NCBI RefSeq assembly: GCF_021531655.1 | Contig: NZ_JADYUF010000034.1 | Span: forward strand, 1 to 39,592 | Origin: Leyella stercorea | GTDB taxonomy: Bacteria > Bacteroidota > Bacteroidia > Bacteroidales > Bacteroidaceae | DNA length: 39,592 bases | Reading direction: 5' to 3' | Shown: one piece after another, positions 23,482 through 32,016 of the stretch | Layout of the letters: every line of letters starts with the position of its first letter | Numbering within the stretch: the stretch's first letter is position 1 | The notes under the pieces: generated by a model | Database searches by the model: none | Told to the model about the DNA's origin: nothing | Seen by the model: only the letters and a program-made list of their open reading frames with translations | Position numbers and translations under genes: made by a program

Positions 23482-25695
23482 TTACTCAGCTGTTTCGAGC
23501 AGCAGCACTCGGCTTGCCCATTCGTTGGCCTTGCCCCAGTCTGCATTATGACCGTAAGGAATCTCCAGGCCGTTCTGCATGAGATATTCGCCTGAGAAAG
23601 TCTTGCCCTCGAAGGCGAGCGGAGTCTTGTCGATGCGGTTAAGCTCGGTGATGCGATAGCGCTTCTGCGGGTTGAGTCCAGCCATCGGGATGCGTGGCAG
23701 GTGCTGATTGCAGAACGACTCGGTCTTCCACCAGTAGAACACAGCCTTATCCTTCATGTTAGTAACGTACATGAGCGATGCCACACCCTTCTTCTCGTAG
23801 GGCGACTGCAGGCGATAAAGGTCGCCGAACTGTACGATAGGACGGATGCGCTTATAGTCGGCTATAGCCTTGCGACACTGGTCCTTGTCGGCTTCGCTCA
23901 GCACCTTGGGCTGTATCTCCATGCCGAGACGTCCGCTCATAGCCACGTCGGTGCGATACTTCAATGGCACGGTGCGTGCTGTCTGATGGTTGGGGGCATT
24001 GGAGATGTGAGATGCCATGGCTATGGCAGGGAAGAAGTAGCTGGTTCCCCACTGCATATATACGCGCTGAAGGGCGTCTGTATTGTCACTGGTCCAGAAC
24101 TCGTCGAAGTAGGGGAGAGTGCCCCAGTTGACACGTCCGCCACCAGAAGCGCAGTCCTGGATGGTGAGGTCGGGGTATTTGGCACGGATGCGCTGCAATA
24201 CCTTCTCTAAACCACGGTGATACTCAATGTAGAGATGGCTTTGATTGTTGGCAGTGAGATATTGCGAACCATGGTTTGTTATCTTCATATTAGAGTCCCA
24301 CTTGATGTAGTCAATCTCAGGATACTTCGTCATCATGTCGTCCACGATGGAGAACACGAAGTCCTGCACCTTAGGATTGCCGAGGTCGAGCACCACCTGT
24401 GTGCCGCCGCGTCCGCACTTAAGGTCGCGGCGGGGAGCCTTGATCACCCATTCGGGATGTTTCTCGAAGAGTTCACTCTTTGTGTTCGCCATCTCCGGCT
24501 CGAGCCATATACCGAATTTAATGCCCTGCTTCTTGGCTTCGGCAAGCAGACCGTCAATGCCGTGAGGCAACTTGTCCTTGTCTAAAACCCAGTCGCCCAG
24601 CGCACAGTTGTCGATGCTTCGCTTGTACTTATTGCCAAACCATCCGTCGTCCATGACGAACAGTTCGCCACCCATCGACTTGATGTCAGCCATCATCTGC
24701 GCCATTTCAGGCTCCTTGATGTTGAGATATACGCCCTCCCACGAGTTGAGCAGAATCTTGCGCTCGACGTTGCCGTTCATCAGTTTGTACTGGCGTCCCC
24801 AACGGTGGAAGTTACGGCTCACTCCGCTCATTCCCTCTTTGCTGTAGGAGAAGGCTGTGACGGGAGTGGTGAAGGTCTCGTTCTTGGCGAGATGATACTC
24901 CGAGTTGTACTCGTCGATGCCTGCAAAGAACTGGTGATACTCCGACTCGTCGGTCACGGTGCGCAGCTTGTAGTTGCCCGAATAGCAAATGGCGGCACCG
25001 ATAACACGGCCCGTGTTCTCCTTGCCCTTGCCGTCGAGCGAGAACATTACCTCTCCACGTGATGTCTGTGCATTACGTGTTCCGTCATGGTTGTCAATAA
25101 TGAATGTGCCGGGCTTCAGCTCCTCTTCCGACAGCTGTGCCTCATTTGCCCATGCACCGTAGAAGTGCGACATCCATACATTGCCACGACGTATGGGCAG
25201 ATAGGCTGAGTCGAATTGCGCGAGAGTGACGGTAGACTTCTCGCCGTTGCTTATCTCGGTCCACATCTCGATAATGTCCACATCGTTGTAGGCACGGTAG
25301 CACACGGTGACGTAGAAGGGATATACGCGGTCTTTGAGCTTCACTTTGAGCACTTTGGCGTTCTTTTCGGCTGTAGTGGTGAAGCTATCAACATCCATCT
25401 CAAGAGTCATGTTGCCATCGGCATGGCGCACCGAAAGTGCAGCAGCCGATTCGCCTATCATGCCATACACCGGATAAGCGTCCTTGCCAGCCGTTCCGCC
25501 AGCCTGGAGTGTGGCTATGTCGGCATCCGCTAGCTTGTCGCCATAATACACGAATTTGAATGCTCCGCCCTTGGTGGCGTCCACTACGAGCGATGTCTTG
25601 GGTGTAGACACGCTGATATTCTCGGCATTGGCAGCGCCCGAAAGCATCATCAGAGCCAATGCCGGAAGAAAAATTCGTTTAGAAAAAATTATCAT
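23482..25695 (-). CDS. Secreted alpha-galactosidase, glycoside hydrolase family 36
   Basis: A 737-residue enzyme with a signal peptide (FLPALALMMLSGAANA, cleavage near 24), so periplasmic or surface-exposed. It has an N-terminal beta-sandwich, then the (beta/alpha)8 barrel with VMDDGWFG (348-354), GIWLEPEM (about 395-402), the nucleophile in IKWDSN (D467), the C-A-S-G-G-G motif (515-520) and SDNTD (536-540) holding the acid/base residue. These are the GH36 signatures, with retaining cleavage of terminal alpha-galactosides such as raffinose or galactomannan side chains. The C-terminal beta domain is complete. It is monocistronic with its own promoter at 25737-25767; no SusC/SusD pair is nearby. 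Confidence 0.92.
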   Translation of the reverse strand: MIIFSKRIFLPALALMMLSGAANAENISVSTPKTSLVVDATKGGAFKFVYYGDKLADADIATLQAGGTAGKDAYPVYGMIGESAAALSVRHADGNMTLEMDVDSFTTTAEKNAKVLKVKLKDRVYPFYVTVCYRAYNDVDIIEMWTEISNGEKSTVTLAQFDSAYLPIRRGNVWMSHFYGAWANEAQLSEEELKPGTFIIDNHDGTRNAQTSRGEVMFSLDGKGKENTGRVIGAAICYSGNYKLRTVTDESEYHQFFAGIDEYNSEYHLAKNETFTTPVTAFSYSKEGMSGVSRNFHRWGRQYKLMNGNVERKILLNSWEGVYLNIKEPEMAQMMADIKSMGGELFVMDDGWFGNKYKRSIDNCALGDWVLDKDKLPHGIDGLLAEAKKQGIKFGIWLEPEMANTKSELFEKHPEWVIKAPRRDLKCGRGGTQVVLDLGNPKVQDFVFSIVDDMMTKYPEIDYIKWDSNMKITNHGSQYLTANNQSHLYIEYHRGLEKVLQRIRAKYPDLTIQDCASGGGRVNWGTLPYFDEFWTSDNTDALQRVYMQWGTSYFFPAIAMASHISNAPNHQTARTVPLKYRTDVAMSGRLGMEIQPKVLSEADKDQCRKAIADYKRIRPIVQFGDLYRLQSPYEKKGVASLMYVTNMKDKAVFYWWKTESFCNQHLPRIPMAGLNPQKRYRITELNRIDKTPLAFEGKTFSGEYLMQNGLEIPYGHNADWGKANEWASRVLLLETAE

Positions 25696-25736
25696 AGTTT
25701 GTTTTAGTTATATGCATCTCTTAGTTCATAGTTATG

Positions 25737-25767
25737 CAAATTTACCAATAATTTTAATATAAGCAAA
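25737..25767 (-). promoter_or_regulatory. Promoter of the alpha-galactosidase gene
   Basis: On the minus strand TTTG (25764-25767), exactly 19 nt, then TAAATTTG (25737-25744), a full match to the Bacteroidetes consensus. The ATG is about 41 nt downstream. Confidence 0.85.
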
Positions 25768-25872
25768 TATTCATTGTCGTGTTTTTGGGCGTCAACCATA
25801 TTAAATGTGATGTAGGGAGTATAATTGCAATAATTTTGGTTTGTATTGTAGCGTAGTATCAAGTATTTTCAT

Positions 25873-25880
25873 TAAATTTG
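25873..25880 (+). promoter_or_regulatory. -7 promoter box of frr
   Basis: TAAATTTG ends 48 bp before the frr ATG. A TTG occurs 24 nt upstream, longer than the ideal spacing. Confidence 0.5.
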
Positions 25881-25928
25881 CAAATCGAATATTGAAAAAC
25901 GACTGTACGAAACTAATACAATATTAAT

Positions 25929-26489
25929 ATGATAGACGTAAAAGAAACATTGAACAGTGCCGAGGAGCGCATGGAAATGGGTGCAATGTACCTTGAGGAG
26001 CAGCTTGCACGCATCCGTGCCGGACGTGCCAACGTGGCAATTCTTGACGGCGTTCGAGTTAGTTCATGGGGTTCGATGGTGCCATTGAACCAGGTAGCCA
26101 ACGTTACTGTGCCCGATCCACGCACTATCGCTATCCGTCCTTTCGACAAGAAGCAGATCCGCGAGATTGAGAAGGCTATCATGGATAGCGACGTAGGCAT
26201 CACTCCCGAGAACAACGGCGAGATTATCCGCCTTGGCATTCCGCAGCCTACAGAGGAACGCCGTAAGGAGCTTGTCAAGCAGTGCAACAAGATTGGCGAG
26301 CGCACTAAAGTGGAGATTCGCAACGCACGTCAGGAGACAAAGGACAAGCTGAAGAAGGCTATCAAGGACGGTCTGTCTGAGGATTTGGAGAAGGACGCTG
26401 AGGGCGAACTCCAGAAGATTCACGACAAGTTTGTCAAGAAGGTTGATGACCTGCTCGCTGCAAAGCAGAAGGAAATCATGACAGTATAA
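25929..26489 (+). CDS. frr: Ribosome recycling factor
   Basis: A 186-residue protein of standard RRF length. The conserved blocks are present: the helix LEEQLARIRAGRANVAILDGV, GSMVPLNQVANVTVPDPRTI, IAIRPFDKK, IRLGIPQPTEERRKELVKQ and IRNARQETKDKLKK. RRF acts with EF-G to split the post-termination ribosome. It is followed by the repeat-rich gap and rsgA on the same strand, an order I recall as frequent in Bacteroidota. The promoter candidate is TAAATTTG at 25873. Confidence 0.97.
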   Translation: MIDVKETLNSAEERMEMGAMYLEEQLARIRAGRANVAILDGVRVSSWGSMVPLNQVANVTVPDPRTIAIRPFDKKQIREIEKAIMDSDVGITPENNGEIIRLGIPQPTEERRKELVKQCNKIGERTKVEIRNARQETKDKLKKAIKDGLSEDLEKDAEGELQKIHDKFVKKVDDLLAAKQKEIMTV

Positions 26490-26490
26490 T

Positions 26491-26606
26491 GTAAAGGTAA
26501 AAAAAAGTAAAAGAGTAAAAAGGTAGAATTGAGGCGAAGAATAATATTGCCTTTTACCTTTTTACCCTTTTACTTTTTTACTTTTTTACTCTTTTACTTT
26601 TATTCA
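26491..26606 (+). repeat. TTTTTAC-type short-period repeat with inverted arms between frr and rsgA
   Basis: The gap holds a purine-rich arm (GTAAAAGAGTAAAAAGGTA, 26507-26525) and its near-perfect complement (26555-26573, one mismatch). The complement is extended by further TTTTAC units to about 26600 at 7-9 bp steps. It could form a hairpin between the two genes. A similar pyrimidine run without the opposing arm lies at 36091-36142 beside prfC. Confidence 0.8.
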
Positions 26607-27539
26607 ATGCAAGGTTTAGTAATAAAGAACACGGGCAGCTGGTACACTGTGCGCACTGACGACGCGCAGAATGTAGACTGCAAGATAAAGGGCAACTTCC
26701 GCCTTAAAGGCATACGCAGCACCAATCCCGTTGCTGTGGGCGACCGTGTGGAGATTGTGCGCAATCAGGAGGGCACGGCTTTCATCACTGCCATTTGCGA
26801 CCGACGCAATTATATCATACGCAAGTCGCAAAACCTGAGCAAGCAGAGCCACATCATTGCGGCTAATGTCGATCAGGCTTTTCTTATCGTCACGGTCAAC
26901 TATCCGCAGACAAGCACCATTTTCATCGACCGCTTTCTTGCCACTGCCGAGGCTTACAGCGTTCCGACTGTGCTCGTGTTCAACAAGACCGATATTCTCT
27001 CGGATGAAGAACGTCACTATCAGGAGATGATGATGACGCTCTATCGTACGATTGGCTACGAGTGTGTGGCTGTGTCGGCCACTACGGGACTGGGTATGGA
27101 CAGCATACAACCTATGCTGAAGGACAAGATAACATTGCTCAGCGGCAACAGCGGTGTGGGCAAGTCTACCTTCATCAATCATATCCTTCCTGATGCCAAC
27201 CTGCGCACGTCGTCAATTTCCGACGCTCACAACACGGGTATGCACACCACTACTTTTTCTGAGATGTTGCCACTTCCCGAGGGTGGATGGATTATCGACA
27301 CTCCGGGCATCAAGGGTTTCGGAACGTTCGACATCGAGCCTGAAGAGCTGACAAGCTACTTCAAGGATATATTCCACTTCTCGAAGGACTGCCGCTTCAA
27401 CAACTGCACGCACACTCACGAACCTGGTTGTGCCGTGCTGAAAGCCGTTGAAGAGCACTACATAGCTGCATCACGCTATCAGAGCTATCTCTCGATGCTT
27501 GAGGATAAGGACGAAAACAAATACCGCGAAGCTTATTAA
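26607..27539 (+). CDS. rsgA: Ribosome small-subunit-dependent GTPase A
   Basis: From the ATG at 26607 the product has 310 residues. The N-terminal OB fold is followed by the circularly permuted GTPase order: G4 NKTD (126-129), G5 SATTG, P-loop GNSGVGKST (180-188) and G3 DTPG (231-234). A C-terminal zinc-binding region has C262, C267, H269 and C275 ([14 protein letters not shown]). RsgA (YjeQ) checks late 30S assembly. The upstream extension of the frame to 26529 only translates the TTTTAC repeat and is not coding. The stop codon lies inside the terminator stem-loop. Confidence 0.96.
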   Translation: MQGLVIKNTGSWYTVRTDDAQNVDCKIKGNFRLKGIRSTNPVAVGDRVEIVRNQEGTAFITAICDRRNYIIRKSQNLSKQSHIIAANVDQAFLIVTVNYPQTSTIFIDRFLATAEAYSVPTVLVFNKTDILSDEERHYQEMMMTLYRTIGYECVAVSATTGLGMDSIQPMLKDKITLLSGNSGVGKSTFINHILPDANLRTSSISDAHNTGMHTTTFSEMLPLPEGGWIIDTPGIKGFGTFDIEPEELTSYFKDIFHFSKDCRFNNCTHTHEPGCAVLKAVEEHYIAASRYQSYLSMLEDKDENKYREAY

Positions 27540-27557
27540 GCCTCGCGGTTTTTTGTT
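27523..27557 (+). terminator. Terminator overlapping the rsgA stop codon (bidirectional)
   Basis: ACCGCGA (27523-27529) pairs with TCGCGGT (27543-27549), with inner GCTT/AAGC around ATT, then TTTTTT. The rsgA TAA (27537-27539) lies within the hairpin. It also separates the convergent thioredoxin-like gene. Confidence 0.88.
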
Positions 27558-27566
27558 TTTATAATA

Positions 27567-28508
27567 TTACTTGGTGGCTGTTGCCGTCAGTTTCCGTAAT
27601 GTATTTTGCAGTAGTGTGATGCTTGGATTCTTCAGCACTACTCGTTTTTGTTCGTCAAGCAGATATACCGACGGTACCGACTTGATGTAGTATATGTCAT
27701 CGGTGGTGATTTGTCCGTCGGGACTGTAGCCTTCGGTCCATGTGGCGGGCATGCGCGACTTCTTCGTCTTCCACATGTCGGAGTCGCTATAGGGATATAT
27801 GGCGAGCACGCTGATGGCTGGCGATGACGTTTCAGGCATTGCTGCAATCTGTGCAGCGATTTCGTGACAGTGGTCGCAGTCGGGGTCGTAGAAATATAAT
27901 AATGTGTATTTTGCTTTCAGATTGTACAACTGGTGTTGCTGGTTCTTGCGGTCGATGTACACAAAGTCGGTGGCTGTAGTGCCTGGAAGGTTCTTCTTCA
28001 GGTTGCGTGCCATGTATTCGTTGCGTGTGCGTTCGGCCATTGAGGCAAACTTATTTGCCGACATGACGTCGAGAAACTGAGCGTAGAGCAAGTCGTTGTG
28101 CAGCGGTGATTCGGAGTCGCCGAGATATTTCTCCGTCAGTGTGGCGAAATAATCGCGTATTAGTTCGGGTGTTTTGCTGTCGTCTTCTTTGCCGGTCTTT
28201 ATGTTGTAGAGGTGGTCTGCCAATGCCTTTATGCCGAGAGTGGCAGTCGACGGAGCTACACGCGGCAACAGGTCGATGAAGTTGGCAAATCCTTGTTCGG
28301 TCGTTTCGGGACGGTGCATGAGTGTGGTGTCGGCAAAGTTGAATCGGTCCCAGTAGTGTTCCATCACATACATGGCACGTGTTTCGGCAGTGCGCAGTGT
28401 GTCGGGCACTGTAGGGTAGGGGAAGTTGTCGGCCTGTTGTGCCATGGCATTGGTGCATGTAAGCATAGCTGTAACTATGGCTATTGCTGTAAAGAAGGAT
28501 TTGCTCAT
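27567..28508 (-). CDS. Exported thioredoxin-like protein with DUF5106-type N-terminal domain
   Basis: A 313-residue protein with a signal peptide (SFFTAIAIVTAMLTCTNAMA). The N-terminal helical region (YWDRFNFADTTLMHRPETTEQGFANFIDLLPRV) resembles DUF5106. The C-terminal domain is a thioredoxin fold with YTLLYFYDPDCDHCHE, active-site CDHC at 211-214, and a cis-proline in IKSVPSVYLLD (about 278). This is the usual fusion in Bacteroidota periplasmic thiol-disulfide proteins. Its substrate is not known. It lies downstream of glmM on the same strand, but a terminator separates them. Confidence 0.85.
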   Translation of the reverse strand: MSKSFFTAIAIVTAMLTCTNAMAQQADNFPYPTVPDTLRTAETRAMYVMEHYWDRFNFADTTLMHRPETTEQGFANFIDLLPRVAPSTATLGIKALADHLYNIKTGKEDDSKTPELIRDYFATLTEKYLGDSESPLHNDLLYAQFLDVMSANKFASMAERTRNEYMARNLKKNLPGTTATDFVYIDRKNQQHQLYNLKAKYTLLYFYDPDCDHCHEIAAQIAAMPETSSPAISVLAIYPYSDSDMWKTKKSRMPATWTEGYSPDGQITTDDIYYIKSVPSVYLLDEQKRVVLKNPSITLLQNTLRKLTATATK

Positions 28509-28586
28509 GTCTGTTCTGTTTTATGGTGAAACACCCTAAGTCAATTGTATAACTCCAAACGTAAGGTCTGAAGTGTCATAAACGTA

Positions 28587-28629
28587 AATGCCGCAACAAT
28601 CCATCTATGAAATTGGATGTTGCGGCATT
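28587..28629 (-). terminator. Terminator after glmM
   Basis: On the minus strand AAATGCCGCAAC-ATCCA and TGGAT-GTTGCGGCATTT pair with one bulge. The core is AATGCCGCAAC/GTTGCGGCATT. The run after the stem on the minus strand is only moderately T-rich. Confidence 0.75.
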
Positions 28630-28642
28630 TTGTATTATTTGA

Positions 28643-30028
28643 TTACTGCATGTCGTAAACTACCTGCATGAGCTTCTTGCCCAGTGCGTCAGCCTCTTCC
28701 ATTGTAGCAGCCTCGCTGTATACACGGATGATAGGCTCGGTGTTCGACTTGCGCAGATGAACCCACTTGTCGGGGAAATCAATCTTAACGCCGTCGATGT
28801 CAGTAATCTTCTCGTCCTTGAACATCTCCTTCACCTTCTCGAGGATTGCGTCGATGTCGGTAGACGGGGTGAGGTCGATGCGGTTCTTGGCAATCTGATA
28901 GCTTGGGAATGTAGCACGCAACTCGCTTGCTGTGCACTTCTTGTGAGCCAGTGAAGAGAGGAACAGAGCGATACCTACCAATGCGTCGCGGCCGTAGTGG
29001 CTCTCCGGATAGATTACACCGCCATTGCCCTCGCCGCCGATAACGGCGTGCTCGGCCTTCATCTTGGTAGTAACGTTGACCTCGCCTACTGCCGATGCTG
29101 TGTAAACGCCACCGTGCTTCTCGGTAACGTCGCGCAGAGCGCGTGTAGAAGAGAGGTTGCTTACGGTGTTACCCGGTGTGTGAGAGAGTACGTAGTCGGC
29201 TACGCTTACGAGTGTGTATTCCTCGCCGAACATCTCGCCATTCTCGCAAATGAAAGCCAGACGGTCAACATCGGGGTCAACAACGATACCGAGGTCGTAC
29301 TTGCCGCTCTTCATCTCGTCCATGATGCCATGGAGGTTCTTCTCCAATGGCTCTGGGTTGTGAGCGAAGTCGCCGTTAGGTGTGCTGTTGAGTATAGTGT
29401 ACTCTACGCCGAGAGCCTTAAGGAGTTCGGGCAAGATAACACCACCAACGCTGTTGATAGCGTCAACACAAACCTTGAACTTAGCGTTCTTGATAGCCTC
29501 TACGTCAGCCAGTTTGAGGTCGAGTACGCTCTGAATGTGACGTGCGTCCATAGAGTCGTCGCGTGTGTAGTGGCCCAGATTGTCAACGTCGGCATAGTCG
29601 AAGTCTTCCTTCTCGGCGATTTCCAGAACCTCGTTGCCGTTCTCCTTTGTCAGGAATTCGCCCTCGCTGTTGAGCAGCTTCAGAGCGTTCCACTGACGTG
29701 GGTTGTGGCTTGCTGTTATTATGATACCACCCATAGCGCCAGTCCAGCGTACTGCCAGCTCTGTAGTAGGAGTAGTTGCGAGGTCGATGTCGATAACATC
29801 AAGTCCCATACCCATAAGAGTACCGCACACGATGTTGCGCACCATGTCGCCAGAGATACGTGCGTCGCGACCAACTACTATCTTGCCGCGTCCTTCAGTC
29901 TTGGCATTGCGCTTCATGAATGTAGCGTAGGCAGTTGTAAACTTAACGATGTCGAGCGGATTGAGTGTGTCGCCCGTAGGTCCGCCGATAGTGCCGCGGA
30001 TACCTGAAATTGACTTGATTAGTGTCAT
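28643..30028 (-). CDS. glmM: Phosphoglucosamine mutase (phosphohexomutase family)
   Basis: A 461-residue alpha-D-phosphohexomutase. The phosphoserine loop is TASHNP (S107), the metal-binding loop DPDVDR (251-256), the sugar-binding loop GGEGNGG (about 325-331) and the phosphate-binding loop RKSNTEPIIRVYSEA near the C-terminus. In this family GlmM converts glucosamine-6-phosphate to glucosamine-1-phosphate for peptidoglycan and LPS. The TASHNPRQWNALK context matches the Bacteroidota/archaeal-type enzymes, annotated either as GlmM or phosphomannomutase, so substrate choice is not certain. It is downstream of a DUF4827 lipoprotein gene (77-bp gap). Confidence 0.9.
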   Translation of the reverse strand: MTLIKSISGIRGTIGGPTGDTLNPLDIVKFTTAYATFMKRNAKTEGRGKIVVGRDARISGDMVRNIVCGTLMGMGLDVIDIDLATTPTTELAVRWTGAMGGIIITASHNPRQWNALKLLNSEGEFLTKENGNEVLEIAEKEDFDYADVDNLGHYTRDDSMDARHIQSVLDLKLADVEAIKNAKFKVCVDAINSVGGVILPELLKALGVEYTILNSTPNGDFAHNPEPLEKNLHGIMDEMKSGKYDLGIVVDPDVDRLAFICENGEMFGEEYTLVSVADYVLSHTPGNTVSNLSSTRALRDVTEKHGGVYTASAVGEVNVTTKMKAEHAVIGGEGNGGVIYPESHYGRDALVGIALFLSSLAHKKCTASELRATFPSYQIAKNRIDLTPSTDIDAILEKVKEMFKDEKITDIDGVKIDFPDKWVHLRKSNTEPIIRVYSEAATMEEADALGKKLMQVVYDMQ

Positions 30029-30105
30029 AGTAATGATGTTTATTAATGATTGACTTTAGTCTTTAGTATGTTGGTGGCCGTTGTTGTGTGGCCGCCGATT
30101 CTGTT

Positions 30106-30747
30106 TTATCGTCCCAACTGGTATGTTATCTCGTACATGCACGGATAGACATTCTGCGAGGCATTGCTTTGTCCCATTGAGTGCGGAACGATAAGTTTCA
30201 CCTTGGCAATCTCGTCGGTTGCTGAAGCCGGAATGCCAAGCTTGATATAAGTCAGCGGAACGAGCCATCCCGAAGGAACAGCTGTTGAGCTGTATGTACT
30301 GTACATCAGACTGCTTTCTTTGTCGAATGTGCCAGAGAATGTACCTGATGTATTTTTCACTGTCATTTTTTCTACTTCCCAAAGGTATGAGTAGATGTTG
30401 GAACATTGCAGTGTAGAGTCTGATTCGAGAATATTGTACTCGTTGAATCGGCACAGTATCTTTTCGGTCTTGCCGCTTTCCAGTTTCTTGCCACATCCCT
30501 CGCGCACAATCTGCATATAAACGCCAGTGCCGTCAAACAATACCCACTCGTTCTTGTCAACGTTAGTGGTCTGGTTTTGTGCATTGAATACATCCTCAGA
30601 TATGACCTTTATCTTTTGGTTGGCAATGTATCGGTTTATAGCCGAGCGTTCCTTCTTTTTCATGTCGGCATAAGTTTCGCTGTCGCTACACGAAGCAAGA
30701 GCCACGATGGCTAAGAGTGTGAGCGTCAAGAATTTTAACGTTTTCAT
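30106..30747 (-). CDS. DUF4827 lipoprotein, FKBP-like
   Basis: From the ATG at 30747 the product has 213 residues with a lipoprotein signal (LTLTLLAIVALASC, lipobox cysteine near 20). The body contains VYMQIVREGCGKKLESGKTE, CRFNEYNILESD and LVPLTYIKLGIPASATDEIAKVKLIVPHSMG, which is the pattern of an FKBP-type fold and of the Bacteroidota DUF4827 family. Isomerase activity is uncertain. I recall this family next to glmM in other Bacteroidota. The longer frame starting at 30804 runs through the promoter-like TACTTTTG at 30794-30801 and was rejected. Confidence 0.82.
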   Translation of the reverse strand: MKTLKFLTLTLLAIVALASCSDSETYADMKKKERSAINRYIANQKIKVISEDVFNAQNQTTNVDKNEWVLFDGTGVYMQIVREGCGKKLESGKTEKILCRFNEYNILESDSTLQCSNIYSYLWEVEKMTVKNTSGTFSGTFDKESSLMYSTYSSTAVPSGWLVPLTYIKLGIPASATDEIAKVKLIVPHSMGQSNASQNVYPCMYEITYQLGR

Positions 30748-30849
30748 CAATTGCTTTTTCTTTTTTATTTGATTGTAATCACTAATTATCGTACAAAAGT
30801 ACAAAAATTATATGTAATGTCACCTTGGGTTGACAATATTTCACGTTTT

Positions 30850-31890
30850 TTATTTCGTGAGCAGGTCTTTGTATTGCTCAAATGCCGTTCTTACTATACG
30901 TTCAGCCTCGTCGAGCGAGCAGTAGAGTCTGCCGCCGCTGGCGTTGAGGTGGCCGCCGCCGTTGAAGAAGTCGGCTGCCATCTTGTTGCAGGGGAAGTCG
31001 TCTACCGAGCGCAGCGACACCCAGATGGTGTTGTCGCGGCGGTCGTCCTCGCGCAGCGAAACCGACAGGCGCATGCCTTTTATCTTCAGAGGTTCGTTGA
31101 CAAGCCCCTCAGCGTCACCCTTGATGAAGTGGAAGTCGCGCATATCGCGGCGCGAGATGGTGAAGTAGGAGGCGTGAATGTCGCCAAACACGTTGAGTTT
31201 CTGGCTCATCAGATGGCCGCGCAGACGTATTGCCCACGGGCTGAAGTTGTTGAATACGTTGCGGTATATCTTGTCCTTGTCGATGCCCTTGGTCAGCAAT
31301 TGGCTGACGATATAGAAAATTTCCGGACGTGTAGAGTTGTAGGTGAATCCGCCCGTGTCGGTCATCATACCGCAATATATGCACACGGCACACTTGCGCG
31401 ACATCTCTTCGAATCCGCCCAACTGCCATATTATACGGAACACGAGTTCGGAGGTGCTCGACATATGCGGGTGAGATATGGTCAGAACTGTGTCCATGTG
31501 CGGGTCGAGATGGTGGTCGATCATAATCTTCTTGGCAGGCGACTGCTCCAAAGCGTCCTTCATATCGTCCACACGGTCGGTACCGTTGAAGTCGAGACAG
31601 AATATCAGGTCGGCTGAGGCAAGCATCGGGTCGGCCTTGTCGGCAGCGTGCTTGTCGTATCGTATGATGCGTTCGGAGCCTGGCATCCATTGTAGAAAGT
31701 CGGGATAAGCGTCAGGTACAATGATTTCGGGGTTTTTGCCGAGCGTGCGCAGATAGTCGGCCCATGCAAGTGACGATCCGATGGCGTCACCGTCGGGTGA
31801 CTTATGACAGCAAATAATAATGTGTTCGGCTGAGTTGATATATGCCTTGAGTGATTCGGCTTCCGCCGCGGTTAATAATTCTATACCCAT
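30850..31890 (-). CDS. DHH-family phosphoesterase (NrnA-like oligoribonuclease / pAp phosphatase)
   Basis: A 346-residue protein with DHH and DHHA1 domains. The metal-binding motifs are SPDGDAIGSS (D33, D35), CLDFN (D98), the family-defining DHH at 123-125 in MIDHHLDPH, and a later Asp in MMTDTGGF. The C-terminal DHHA1 substrate-binding motif is GGGHLNASGG (about 311-320). Enzymes of this type degrade very short RNA, cyclic-dinucleotide breakdown products or pAp; the exact substrate cannot be read here. It has its own promoter (31913-31943), divergent from the head-GIN gene, and leads the DHH-DUF4827-glmM run. Confidence 0.92.
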   Translation of the reverse strand: MGIELLTAAEAESLKAYINSAEHIIICCHKSPDGDAIGSSLAWADYLRTLGKNPEIIVPDAYPDFLQWMPGSERIIRYDKHAADKADPMLASADLIFCLDFNGTDRVDDMKDALEQSPAKKIMIDHHLDPHMDTVLTISHPHMSSTSELVFRIIWQLGGFEEMSRKCAVCIYCGMMTDTGGFTYNSTRPEIFYIVSQLLTKGIDKDKIYRNVFNNFSPWAIRLRGHLMSQKLNVFGDIHASYFTISRRDMRDFHFIKGDAEGLVNEPLKIKGMRLSVSLREDDRRDNTIWVSLRSVDDFPCNKMAADFFNGGGHLNASGGRLYCSLDEAERIVRTAFEQYKDLLTK

Positions 31891-31912
31891 TGTTTAAATA
31901 ATGTATTGGATG

Positions 31913-31943
31913 CAAAGTTACAAATTAAGTATGGTACAGCCAA
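31913..31943 (-). promoter_or_regulatory. Promoter of the DHH phosphoesterase gene
   Basis: On the minus strand TTG (31941-31943), 20 nt, then TAACTTTG (31913-31920). The ATG is 22 nt downstream of the box. Confidence 0.8.
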
Positions 31944-31972
31944 CTTTTTTTCGTTTTTGCAACTTTTTTTTG

Positions 31973-31980
31973 TAGCTTTG
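31973..31980 (+). promoter_or_regulatory. -7 box of the head-GIN gene
   Basis: TAGCTTTG ends 36 nt before the ATG at 32017. It is divergent from and about 30 bp away from the DHH gene promoter. No TTTG is seen at the 19-nt spacing. Confidence 0.5.
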
Positions 31981-32016
31981 CGTCAAAAATCTGATTAATA
32001 ATTAATATTTGGTATT

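Noticed and set aside
26529..26606. N-terminal extension of RsgA rich in Phe, Leu and Tyr, resembling a membrane anchor
   Set aside because: It begins at a TTG and only translates the TTTTAC repeat; family members start at the [10 protein letters not shown] position.
28997..30007. 336-codon open frame on the plus strand opposite glmM
   Set aside because: It is an antisense shadow of a confident gene with strong codon bias. Its composition (Val-, Ala- and Cys-rich) has no family-like motifs.
30751..31617. 288-codon open frame opposite the DHH phosphoesterase gene
   Set aside because: It lies antisense to a gene with all catalytic motifs; no plausible start signals or protein pattern.
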